Shown here: piece after piece, positions 12,794 to 20,036 of the stretch | How the letters are laid out: the number at the start of each line of letters is the position of its first letter | How positions within the stretch are numbered: position 1 is the first letter of the stretch | Assembly: GCA_001824275.1 (NCBI GenBank) | Contig: MHWW01000011.1 | Span: forward strand, 1 to 34,748 | Length of the DNA: 34,748 bases | From: Candidatus Zambryskibacteria bacterium RIFOXYC1_FULL_39_10 | Lineage (GTDB): Bacteria > Patescibacteriota > Minisyncoccia > Phycocordibacterales > WO2-35-19 | Direction: 5' to 3' | Position numbers and translations under genes: made by a program | The notes under the pieces: model-generated | The model's input: only the letters and a program-made list of their open reading frames with translations | Databases searched by the model: none | What the model was told of the DNA's origin: nothing

Positions 12794-13672
12794 ATGACAA
12801 ACATTTTGAAAAAAAGTTTAGGGCAAAATTTTTTGAAAGATAAAGGCATTTTGAAAAAAATTGCTGATTTTGCACAGATTGAAAAAGAAGACACTGTGGT
12901 AGAGGTGGGCCCAGGGGAGGGAACACTGACCGAGCTGCTTCTTGAGAGAGCAAAAAAGGTAATAGCGGTAGAAAAAGATGATAGAATGGTGGAGTTTTTG
13001 ACCCGCCCGCCTCGCATACGCGAGAGCGTTGCGGGCGGGAAGAAAAATTTTATAGATAATAAGCTAGAGGTAATTGCTGGAGACATTTTAAATATTGACC
13101 TAAAAATATTTCCCAAAAACTATATCCTTGTTGGCAACATCCCATATTACATAACTGGCGCTTTGTTTAAAAAAACTTTGGAGTCTAAAAATCCTCCAAA
13201 ATCCTTAACTTTTGTTGTTCAAAAAGAAGTAGCGGAGAGGATTATGGGCTCCCACTTCGCTAAAGCTTCGCGGGACAAGAAAGAAAGTATTTTGAGTATT
13301 TCAATAAAAGTTTATGGCACACCTGAATTTGGTGGGGTGATAAAAGCTGGCAGTTTTAATCCCAAACCAAAAGTTGATTCAGCTATTCTATCGGTGAGAA
13401 ATATAAGTAAAGTGAGGTTTGAGAACGTTCAAGAACAAGATTTTTTTGAAATTTTAAAAGCGGGTTTTGCACACAAAAGAAAGCTGCTTATAAAAAACCT
13501 TATTTCTAGCCCTAGAAACACACCTAGGGCTACCCTGTGTAATTTAGAGACGATACTTAGGATTTTTAAGAAATGTGGAATTTCAGAGAAAGCTCGGGCT
13601 GAAGATTTGAAAGTTGAAGATTGGTTCGCTATGACCAGAGAATTGTTAATCAGTAGTGAATTTTTGCATTAA
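12794..13672 (+). CDS. rsmA: 16S rRNA dimethyladenosine transferase (KsgA/RsmA)
   Basis: A 292-residue SAM-dependent methyltransferase that dimethylates two adjacent adenosines in the 16S 3' hairpin. Motifs: KKSLGQNFLKD, VVEVGPGEGTLTELL (SAM-binding), VIAVEKDDRM, AGDILNID, NIPYYITGAL (catalytic NxPY) and FNPKPKVDSAIL. Two abnormal loops stand out. RPPRIRESVAGG after VEFL is encoded by a GC-rich palindrome nearly identical to one in xthA. SHFAKASRDK after KEVAERIMG comes from a CTTCGC-repeated, GC-rich stretch (13254-13275). Both occur where homologues have short loops and leave the catalytic core intact. Probably cotranscribed with the upstream helicase. Confidence 0.95.
   Translation: MTNILKKSLGQNFLKDKGILKKIADFAQIEKEDTVVEVGPGEGTLTELLLERAKKVIAVEKDDRMVEFLTRPPRIRESVAGGKKNFIDNKLEVIAGDILNIDLKIFPKNYILVGNIPYYITGALFKKTLESKNPPKSLTFVVQKEVAERIMGSHFAKASRDKKESILSISIKVYGTPEFGGVIKAGSFNPKPKVDSAILSVRNISKVRFENVQEQDFFEILKAGFAHKRKLLIKNLISSPRNTPRATLCNLETILRIFKKCGISEKARAEDLKVEDWFAMTRELLISSEFLH
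13002..13039. repeat. In-frame GC-rich palindromic element, copy 2 (inside ksgA)
   Basis: Outer stem CCCGCCCGC/GCGGGCGGG and inner stem CTCGC-ATAC-GCGAG with the AGCGTT spacer. It differs from the xthA copy only by the inner loop (ATAC versus AA). The right half is read in the same frame (ESVAGG) in both genes. Confidence 0.85.
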
Positions 13673-13717
13673 AATAAATTTTATGCACAAAGTGCAATGC
13701 AAAAATCTACTACTGGG

Positions 13718-13726
13718 TGTTATAAT
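13718..13726 (+). promoter_or_regulatory. Extended -10 box of the secretion-like locus
   Basis: TGTTATAAT, a perfect -10 with extended TG. A second TATAAT follows directly, and the GTG at 13733 is 6 nt after the first -10. No clear -35 is seen. If used, the mRNA starts at or next to the GTG. Confidence 0.5.
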
Positions 13727-13732
13727 TATAAT

Positions 13733-14584
13733 GTGATTTTGCCGAGCAAAAAGGTTTTAAGCGTTTTTATAATAACAGCCGCTTTGGTAGTGGCAATAAT
13801 TATTGCTTTCGGCAAAGACAAGAGTAGCACCGCTATCAACTTTGCTAGCGATTTGATTGCCGGAGAAAAATTAACTATTCCTGAAAACCAAAATTGGCAG
13901 GACGAATTGACTAATGTGGTGCCGAGCACTAATCAAGTGGCAACTAAGGAGGATCTTTCAGAAAATGGAGTCACAGACACAGTAGCCACAACTTTAATTT
14001 CAAACTATATCGCCCTGAAACAAAATGGCTCATTAACTGGGGAATCGGCTCAAAAACTTATAGATCAAACCATAGAATATGTAGAAAAAAACAGTAGCCA
14101 AACTGCTCTGATTTCGGAGTCAGGACTTAATATTGTCTCTGACAATGGCAAAACCTCTATTTCACAATATGGAGAAAATTTGGGAATGATTTTTAAAACC
14201 AATAAACCCAAAGTAGTGAGGAATGAAATGGAAATTATAACCCAGATTGTAGAATCAAAGGACTCTAATAAAATGAGTGATTTGAACACCATCATTGCTG
14301 TCTATGAAAAAATATTAGCTGAATTAATAAAAATGCCAGTACCAAAAACTTTTGTTAAAGCACATTTGGATATGACTAATGGAGTTAAGGGTATGATTAT
14401 GGCCCTCACAGAAATTAAAACTGTGTTAAGTGACCCCGTTAAAAGCCTCTCGGCAATGGAGTTATATCAAGAAGGATCAACAATATTCATTCAAGCCAAA
14501 CAGGCCACCAATATCTTCATTATTCAAAATAATATTGTTTATAAACAAGGAACTGGTGGCTACTACCTGTTATATGGCATATAA
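13733..14584 (+). CDS. Hypothetical membrane-anchored protein, first gene of the secretion-like locus
   Basis: About 283 residues from the GTG at 13733; the ORF-track ATG at 13697 would put the first codons on top of the promoter, so I prefer GTG (MILPSKKVLSVFIITAALVV, first residue as Met). One N-terminal membrane helix is followed by a soluble, helix-rich extracytoplasmic domain without cysteines. No family is recognised. It immediately precedes the VirB5/VirB6-like genes, with 5 bp to the next gene, so it is likely part of the same envelope complex. Conserved anchored proteins of this kind often open the VirB-like cluster in these bacteria; that is recollection, not proof. Confidence 0.7.
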   Translation: MILPSKKVLSVFIITAALVVAIIIAFGKDKSSTAINFASDLIAGEKLTIPENQNWQDELTNVVPSTNQVATKEDLSENGVTDTVATTLISNYIALKQNGSLTGESAQKLIDQTIEYVEKNSSQTALISESGLNIVSDNGKTSISQYGENLGMIFKTNKPKVVRNEMEIITQIVESKDSNKMSDLNTIIAVYEKILAELIKMPVPKTFVKAHLDMTNGVKGMIMALTEIKTVLSDPVKSLSAMELYQEGSTIFIQAKQATNIFIIQNNIVYKQGTGGYYLLYGI

Positions 14585-14589
14585 TTAAT

Positions 14590-15783
14590 ATGAAAATTAT
14601 GAATAACTTATTCAAAAAAACTCTCACTTTTGTTTTAATAACAAGTTTTGTTTTCTCACCTGCTTTCGCAATACCCGCCATGGCCCAATGGGTTGTTTGG
14701 GATCCAGGGAATTTTGTTCCAAACACTGTTACCTCTGTAAATACTACAATTTCTGCAGGATCGGACGTTGGTCAAACAATGAAAGAGTATGGTCTTGATG
14801 CTATAGCGGGAATAATCGCAAATTTAATTATTGAAAGAATGTCGGCTAGCACCGTTAAATGGATAAATAGCGGTTTCAAAGGTAAACCAGCCTATGTAAC
14901 TGATCCAACAGCATACTTTTCAAATATTGGGGACGGTATAGCTGGCCAGTTTATATTTTCAAATCCAAATTTAAATTTTCTTTGTGGTCCTATGTCGGCT
15001 AAAATAAAACTTGCCCTCGCAAACAACTACACGAGAAACGGGGAAGGAGCGTGGCGATGTACTTTAACCGGTGTGATAGACAATGTTGATGATTTTATGA
15101 ATGATTTTGAACAAGGTGGCTGGGACGGATTCTTTTTGCTTACTCAAGAACAACAAAACAACCCGGTCGGCGCTTACATTCAAGCCGAAGGAGAATTAGC
15201 GAGACAAATTGCCTCAAAAGTTGGTGAAAAAGATAAAGAACTTTCTTGGGGTGGTGGTTTTATGAGTCAAAAGGAGTGTATTGAAACTGGACCGGCAATT
15301 AGCGTTCCAATATACGATGCATCAGGCAAGGAAATTGGTTCAAAGCCGGCCGAAGGACCTTGTTTGAAAGAAGTAACTGTCACTCCAGGTGATACTATTT
15401 CGAATCAATTAAACAAACAACTTGGAATGGGGAACGAGAGGTTGGCGGTAGCAGATGAAATAAATGAGATAGTAAGTGCTCTTCTAAACAAACTGGCTTC
15501 AACCATCGTTGGTGGGATAGGTAAGGGCTTAAGGAGTTTAAGCAGTCCTGACCCTGTAAGCGGTAACGAAAAGTTTAACGAGCAACTATCAAGTCAAACA
15601 ACAGTGGTTGATTATTTCTGTGTTACTGATGTTAATAACCCAAATTATAATCCAAACATTAAGTGTGGTACACCAGATACTTCAGTTTTGGACACACCCC
15701 CACCAGATTTGGATTACAATCTTGACTCCGGTAAACCAGTTTATGATCCCGGTTATCCCGGTCAGTCAACATCAAATCCTTAA
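14590..15783 (+). CDS. Secreted conserved protein next to VirB6 (VirB5-like position)
   Basis: A 397-residue exported protein. The N-terminus has a Sec signal (KKTLTFVLITSFVFSPAFA, then AMAQ). The mature part is helical, with five or more Cys spread along it (NFLCGPMSA, WRCTLTG, KECIE, GPCLKE, FCVTD), suggesting disulfides. A conserved-looking block is DPTAYFSNIGDGIAGQFI, then GGWDGFFLLTQEQQNNPVGAY. A hydrophobic stretch (LNKLASTIVGGIGKGL) lies near residue 305 and the C-terminus is Pro/Asp-rich. It lies directly before the VirB6-like gene, the position of VirB5 minor pilins in type IV secretion operons, but sequence alone does not prove that relationship. Confidence 0.7.
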   Translation: MKIMNNLFKKTLTFVLITSFVFSPAFAIPAMAQWVVWDPGNFVPNTVTSVNTTISAGSDVGQTMKEYGLDAIAGIIANLIIERMSASTVKWINSGFKGKPAYVTDPTAYFSNIGDGIAGQFIFSNPNLNFLCGPMSAKIKLALANNYTRNGEGAWRCTLTGVIDNVDDFMNDFEQGGWDGFFLLTQEQQNNPVGAYIQAEGELARQIASKVGEKDKELSWGGGFMSQKECIETGPAISVPIYDASGKEIGSKPAEGPCLKEVTVTPGDTISNQLNKQLGMGNERLAVADEINEIVSALLNKLASTIVGGIGKGLRSLSSPDPVSGNEKFNEQLSSQTTVVDYFCVTDVNNPNYNPNIKCGTPDTSVLDTPPPDLDYNLDSGKPVYDPGYPGQSTSNP

Positions 15784-15807
15784 AAGAGTTCCTGGTTGAA
15801 AAATAAA

Positions 15808-17895
15808 ATGACTAAAAAATTTCTTACATTTGGAATATTGCTTATCGTCCTAACTGGAATTTTACTTCCAAATATTGCGTTTGGGGAAGAGGAACTAGAT
15901 GAATTGGCGCAAATATTGTCTACCGTAAATCCTGTAGCGGCTGTAACCGCTAAAGCATCTGCTGACGGACTTTTTTCACCTGTAGAATATTTTTTTGATG
16001 GTTTTTTTAAGATTATAGGTCATTTTCTAATGACGATTTCCTCTTTTATATTAATAATATCTGGAAAAATATTTGATTCGGTTGTGGAATTTACCGTTAT
16101 TGATATGGGTAAAAATATAGGTGATCCTAAGGGGGTGGGTGGGGGAATCACTGCGGCTTGGGCCACACTGCGAGATATTGCAAATATGTGTTTTATATTC
16201 GTCCTGCTTTTTGCCGCATTCAAAAACATGTTTCAGTATAATATCAACAATTTCGGCGCCACAATAAAAAATATAATTATTGTCGCTTTGCTTATAAACT
16301 TCAGTCTCTTCTTTTCAAAAGTAGTGATCGACGCCTCAAATATAGTCTCGGTGGGTTTTTATAAATCGATAGCAACTGCAAATACAAATACTTACGAACT
16401 ATCGGGAACACTCACTGGAACGAAAGAAAATTTTGGTTTTACTGGAATTTCTGGTGGTTACCTGAGGATGCTAGGGCTTCAAACTTTTTTTGGTGCTGAA
16501 ATTTTAGACAAAGTAAATGACCCGGTCAAAATACTGACGCTTGGAGTTGTCAGTTCAATCTTTATGCTTGTCACTGCAACCATACTTTTAATAGCTGGCA
16601 TAATGTTTGCTGCTCGTTTTATTATTCTTATTTTCTTAATGATTCTCTCACCCCTTGCCCTAATAGCCTATATAATACCGGGGCAAGAAAAACAATTTAA
16701 TAGCTGGAAAGATTCTTTAATCAGCCAGTCATTTTTTGCCCCATTATTTTTTGCTTTGACTTGGGTGGTATTTAAGGTTGGTAGTTCTTTGCTTACCGCT
16801 GTCGATAAAAATTCCACATGGACAGATTTAATCACTAAGGCTGATAGCGGTGCCATAAACTTATTACTCTTTTACATTCTGATAACCGGTTTCTCCATCG
16901 CCGCCCTTGTACTTTCCAAACAAATGGCAACAAGTGGCGCCACCGGCGGAGCTTTCAAAGCTATCAGTGGAGGCGTGGGCACTGCCGCAATTGGTGGCGC
17001 CGCTTTGGCAGGAAGAAATACGATTGGTAGAGCCTCTAGTTTAGTTTCGGAAAAATATAGGGACACATTGTCTAAGAATGCATTGGGTAGGAGCACACTG
17101 TGGTTAGCAAACAAGGGCAAACAGAGCAGTTTTGACGCAAGAGCCGTTGGCGATACCAAACTAATGAAATCTATCGGGGCTGACAAATACACTAACGATA
17201 TGTTGGGTGCTGCCGGAAAAGCAGGTGGTAAGGGTGGATTTGCAAAAGTTATTGAAGAAAAAGCAAAGGCCAAAGCTGCATATGCTAAAGATGTTTATGG
17301 ACAAACAGATTTTGAAAAAGATGAAGCTAAAAAACGCCAAACGGATTACGATATTGAAAAAGCCGGGGAAGAAAAGAAAATTAAACAGAGAAGATTAGAT
17401 AAAGTCGCTGAAAAAATTGCTGACGCAAGAACTCCAGAAGAAACAGAGAAGGCGGAGGCCTATCGAGAATATGTTAATAAAATTAACAAGAAAAATATCT
17501 TTGATGATAAGGAATACTCTGATGAATTTAAAAATAAAGATATTGTTAAAGAATACGAAAAATATTCTAAAGCTGGAGAAAAAAGACAAGAAGAATTTGC
17601 CAAGAGGTTGGATAAGACAGCAAACATACTTACTACCGCAGGCGCAATTGTTGGCGGCGTAGTTGGTGGATTGGCTGGAGGATTGCCTGGTATAGCAATC
17701 GGGAGTGGTGTAGGAGCTGGTTTGGGAAGCACAAACAAAGCTGCATCAAAAAAAATAAGATTGGAATCGAAGGGGCCATCAAAGGAAAAGAAATTAGCTG
17801 ACATTATTTCTAAGGAATTTACCGAAACTACAACCTCAGAAACACCAGCTACTCCACCACCTGCGCCAACTCCCCCAACAACTCCTAGCCCATAA
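15808..17895 (+). CDS. VirB6/TrbL-like polytopic membrane protein
   Basis: About 695 residues from the ATG at 15808 (the ORF-track TTG at 15796 is less likely, since MTKKFLTFGILLIVLTGIL makes a proper signal). After the signal there are roughly seven hydrophobic helices up to residue 375, including LRDIANMCFIFVLLFAAF, IIIVALLINFSLFFSKVV and the MILSPLALIAYIIPGQEK block typical of VirB6/TrbL-like channel proteins in these bacteria. From about residue 380 it becomes soluble, Lys/Glu-rich and coiled-coil-like, then has a glycine-zipper segment (IVGGVVGGLAGGLPGIAIGS) and a Pro/Thr C-terminus. VirB6 proteins form the inner-membrane channel of type IV secretion systems. The long cytoplasmic tail with a glycine zipper is unusual compared with classical VirB6. 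Confidence 0.8.
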   Translation: MTKKFLTFGILLIVLTGILLPNIAFGEEELDELAQILSTVNPVAAVTAKASADGLFSPVEYFFDGFFKIIGHFLMTISSFILIISGKIFDSVVEFTVIDMGKNIGDPKGVGGGITAAWATLRDIANMCFIFVLLFAAFKNMFQYNINNFGATIKNIIIVALLINFSLFFSKVVIDASNIVSVGFYKSIATANTNTYELSGTLTGTKENFGFTGISGGYLRMLGLQTFFGAEILDKVNDPVKILTLGVVSSIFMLVTATILLIAGIMFAARFIILIFLMILSPLALIAYIIPGQEKQFNSWKDSLISQSFFAPLFFALTWVVFKVGSSLLTAVDKNSTWTDLITKADSGAINLLLFYILITGFSIAALVLSKQMATSGATGGAFKAISGGVGTAAIGGAALAGRNTIGRASSLVSEKYRDTLSKNALGRSTLWLANKGKQSSFDARAVGDTKLMKSIGADKYTNDMLGAAGKAGGKGGFAKVIEEKAKAKAAYAKDVYGQTDFEKDEAKKRQTDYDIEKAGEEKKIKQRRLDKVAEKIADARTPEETEKAEAYREYVNKINKKNIFDDKEYSDEFKNKDIVKEYEKYSKAGEKRQEEFAKRLDKTANILTTAGAIVGGVVGGLAGGLPGIAIGSGVGAGLGSTNKAASKKIRLESKGPSKEKKLADIISKEFTETTTSETPATPPPAPTPPTTPSP

Positions 17896-17897
17896 TT

Positions 17898-18431
17898 ATG
17901 GATTACAAAGACACAATAAAAGAAAGATTGAATCTTTTATCTTCTGAATTGAAGAGTTTTGTGTTGAACGAAAATTGGAGAAAAGATGCAGAAAATACAG
18001 GCAAGAAATATAATTTAAATGAAGAAAAATACGCCTCATTAGAAAATGAAATATTTTTTGTTTTGCTATGTTTTGAACCAAAGAGTGATTTTGTTGAAAA
18101 TATTAAAAGAGAATTAGAAATTGATTCAAATATGGCTGGATGGATTGCCGAAGATGTAAATAAAAATATTTTTAGTCAAGTAGAAAAAGAGATTGACCAA
18201 ATGTGGGCAAGCGGAAGCACTGATGTGGAAAGGGAAACAGAGACAAGCGAAGAAAAAAACACCAACAACATTGGGCAATCGTTTGAGGAGATTATATTGA
18301 ATCAAGCGAGGGCGATGCAACCCGCCCGCGAAGCCATTCCACCTGAGAATTTGCCTATAGAAAATAGTGAGCCTAGAGCCATTCATAATTATATAAAAAA
18401 CAATGACCCCTACAGAGAGCCGGTGGAATGA
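17898..18431 (+). CDS. Hypothetical soluble protein in the secretion-like locus
   Basis: A 177-residue acidic protein with no signal or membrane helix. The N-terminal half is helical (RLNLLSSELKSFVLNENW, then YASLENEIFFVLLCFEPK); the C-terminal half is rich in Glu, Asn and Pro and likely disordered. Spacing of 2 nt from the VirB6-like gene indicates tight coupling, so a cytoplasmic partner of that complex is plausible. No family recognised. Its TGA lies inside the extended inverted repeat of the following mobile element. Confidence 0.65.
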   Translation: MDYKDTIKERLNLLSSELKSFVLNENWRKDAENTGKKYNLNEEKYASLENEIFFVLLCFEPKSDFVENIKRELEIDSNMAGWIAEDVNKNIFSQVEKEIDQMWASGSTDVERETETSEEKNTNNIGQSFEEIILNQARAMQPAREAIPPENLPIENSEPRAIHNYIKNNDPYREPVE

Positions 18432-18438
18432 TGTATTA

Positions 18439-18855
18439 GGGGAAATGTATTATGTATTATGGAAGAAACAAAAAAGATAGAATCGTTTTATGATTTGAAT
18501 GCGTGGAAGGAAAGCCATAAATTAGCAATTATGATATATAAAATTACCAAACAATTTCCAAGGGATGAAATTTTCGGATTAACTTCTCAGATAAGACGAG
18601 CCACAGTCTCTATATCATCAAATATCGCAGAGGGTTTTAGTAGAAACTCACACAAAGAAAAATTAAATTTCTACTCGATAGCACTTGGTTCTCTCACTGA
18701 AACACAGAATCAGCTTTTAATTTCGAGAGATGTTAGTTATATTGGTAGTAATATTTTCAAAAATATCTGGGATCAGACGATTATTGTAAGCAAACTCTGT
18801 AACGGATTGATCAAGAAAATGAGATCTTTTAACCATAATACATAATACTTACCCC
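18439..18855 (+). mobile_element. IVS-like element with terminal inverted repeats
   Basis: A 417-bp unit bounded by inverted repeats at 18439-18462 and 18833-18855. Both share GTATTATGTATTATGG (one direct, one inverted) plus an outer GGGG; they differ at only two or three positions. Pairing continues weakly outward (AATGA...AATGAATT type). The enclosed gene uses a start codon in the left repeat and a stop codon in the right repeat, so the whole unit is repeat plus ORF. It encodes a four-helix-bundle protein of the kind found inside 23S rRNA intervening sequences, but here it sits between two secretion genes. A transcript would fold into one long stem enclosing the ORF. Confidence 0.8.
18459..18845 (+). 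CDS. Four-helix-bundle protein (23S rRNA intervening-sequence family)
   Basis: A 128-residue member of the S23/IVS four-helix-bundle family. The signature is clear: DLNAWKESHKLAIMIYKITK (first helix), FPRDEIFGLTSQIRRATVSI, SSNIAEGFSR, then a helix ending SLTETQNQLLISRDVSYI. Family proteins form pentameric bundles with a basic face that may bind nucleic acid. They were first noted within intervening sequences of 23S rRNA in Leptospira and related bacteria, and occur widely in Patescibacteria. Start and stop codons both lie in the flanking inverted repeats. It interrupts the secretion locus and is probably unrelated to its function. Confidence 0.93.
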   Translation: MEETKKIESFYDLNAWKESHKLAIMIYKITKQFPRDEIFGLTSQIRRATVSISSNIAEGFSRNSHKEKLNFYSIALGSLTETQNQLLISRDVSYIGSNIFKNIWDQTIIVSKLCNGLIKKMRSFNHNT

Positions 18856-18869
18856 ATAATTCATTTTTT

Positions 18870-19295
18870 ATGCGTTTTCAAATACCACAATTTATAGATG
18901 TCGAAGATAAAATATTTGGGCCGCTTACCCTCAAGCAGTTTATTTATGTTGCGGGAGGTATAAGTATTGCTGTAGTCGGAGTAGTATTCTTCGGCCTTTT
19001 CTTTGGACTCCTCCTCGCTTCACCTATTGTGATTTTAGCTTTTGCTTTAGCATTTTATAGAATAAACAACCGCCCTTTCGTTCACACTCTTGAATCCGCT
19101 TTCAAATACGCCACCAAAGATAAGCTTTATATTTGGCGAAAAGATGAGACTGAGAAGCCTGCAGAAGAATCTGCTGGAGGGAAGTATAGCTCGCTTGTAG
19201 TACCAAACTTGTCAGAAAGTAAGCTCAAAGATATGAACTGGGAGCTAGATGTGAAGAAAAAAGAAAATGAAATCTTAGAAAAAAGTAGCAAGTAG
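18870..19295 (+). CDS. PrgI family protein (VirB3-like)
   Basis: A 141-residue PrgI-type protein. The N-terminus MRFQIPQFIDVEDKIFGPLT, followed by LKQFIYVAGG and two adjacent membrane helices (about residues 28-65), then the NRPF motif and a cytoplasmic tail, is typical. PrgI proteins occupy the VirB3 place next to the VirB4 ATPase in Gram-positive and Patescibacterial type IV secretion-like systems and probably anchor the ATPase to the membrane. It directly precedes the TraC-N and VirB4 genes. The last codons and TAG stop (AGTAGCAAGTAG) belong to a dispersed repeat, so the extreme C-terminus is repeat-derived. Confidence 0.88.
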   Translation: MRFQIPQFIDVEDKIFGPLTLKQFIYVAGGISIAVVGVVFFGLFFGLLLASPIVILAFALAFYRINNRPFVHTLESAFKYATKDKLYIWRKDETEKPAEESAGGKYSSLVVPNLSESKLKDMNWELDVKKKENEILEKSSK

Positions 19296-19306
19296 GAAGC
19301 ATCTGG
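19284..19306 (+). repeat. 3'-end repeat family, copy at the PrgI stop codon
   Basis: AGTAGCAAGTAGGAAGCATC followed by TGG, in sense orientation and containing the stop codon of the PrgI gene. It is a shorter, diverged relative of the copies at 7337-7373 and 34164-34188. Confidence 0.55.
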
Positions 19307-19320
19307 GTTAAAATGTATTT

Positions 19321-19941
19321 ATGAAAAATGCGACGCAAGAATTTGTGCCAATAGATGATGTGCGAGATGGCATCGTTATATTAAAAGATGGGAGTATGCG
19401 AGGCATCCTCATGGCTTCTTCTATAAACTTTGCCTTAAAATCAGATGATGAGAGGCAGGCGATACTTTTACAGTTTCAAGATTTTTTAAATTCTTTAGAT
19501 TTTTCTATTCAAATATTGGCTCAATCTAGACGACTCGATATCAGGCCTTATATTGCCTTGCTCGAAGGGCGATACAAAGAGCAAACAAACGACTTGATGA
19601 AAATCCAAATTGAACAATATATATCCTTTATTAAGGGTTTTACCGAATCTACCAATATTATGACCAAAAATTTCTTTGTCGTTATCCCTTATGATTCAGC
19701 TATCATATCATCCAAAAGCAGTTTGCCATTTGGTTTGGGCGGTAAAGAAAAAACAAAAGAATCAAAAGAGGAGGATTTTGAAGAAAAGAAAAACCAATTG
19801 GAACAAAGAATGGGGGTGGTAGAGCAGGGGCTCGTGCGGTGCGGCGTCCGAGTAGCAAAATTGGGGACTGACGAGGTGGTCGAGTTGTTTTATAAAATAT
19901 TTAATCCAGGAGAATCGGAAAAACCCATTAAGATACAGTAG
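19321..19941 (+). CDS. TraC-like N-terminal domain protein (VirB4 accessory)
   Basis: A 206-residue soluble protein resembling the N-terminal TraC/VirB4 domain encoded as a separate gene. It begins FVPIDDVRDGIVILKDGSMR, then GILMASSINFALKSDDE and LDFSIQILAQSRRLDIRPYI, the usual pattern for the conjugal-transfer ATPase amino-terminal domain. No Walker motifs are present. The adjacent gene supplies the ATPase, so the two presumably work as one complex. A Lys/Glu-rich loop lies near residue 140. The stop codon falls in a repeat, and the gene is separated from virB4 by 95 bp with an imperfect long hairpin. Confidence 0.82.
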   Translation: MKNATQEFVPIDDVRDGIVILKDGSMRGILMASSINFALKSDDERQAILLQFQDFLNSLDFSIQILAQSRRLDIRPYIALLEGRYKEQTNDLMKIQIEQYISFIKGFTESTNIMTKNFFVVIPYDSAIISSKSSLPFGLGGKEKTKESKEEDFEEKKNQLEQRMGVVEQGLVRCGVRVAKLGTDEVVELFYKIFNPGESEKPIKIQ

Positions 19942-20030
19942 TTAGTAGTTAGCATTGAGTAGTTAGGAACAAAATGAAAATAAAAAAAATAAAAAACCTT
20001 ACTACTTACTACTTATTCCTTACTACTATT
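19937..20030. repeat. Imperfect long inverted repeat between TraC-N and virB4
   Basis: The left arm (19937-19967) reads AGTAGTTAGTAGTTAGCATT then GAGTAGTTAGG and includes the TraC-N stop. The right arm (19998-20028) reads CCTTACTACTTACTACTTAT then TCCTTACTACT. About 10 of 11 inner positions and 8 of 9 outer positions pair, around an A-rich loop. The left arm belongs to the 3'-end repeat family. Confidence 0.6.
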
Positions 20031-20036
20031 TAAAAT

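Noticed and set aside
12787-13116. Minus-strand ORFs of 60-110 residues opposite uvrD, ksgA and the secretion genes
   Set aside because: They are shadows of strongly supported genes, with Ser/Phe/Leu-rich composition typical of antisense frames.
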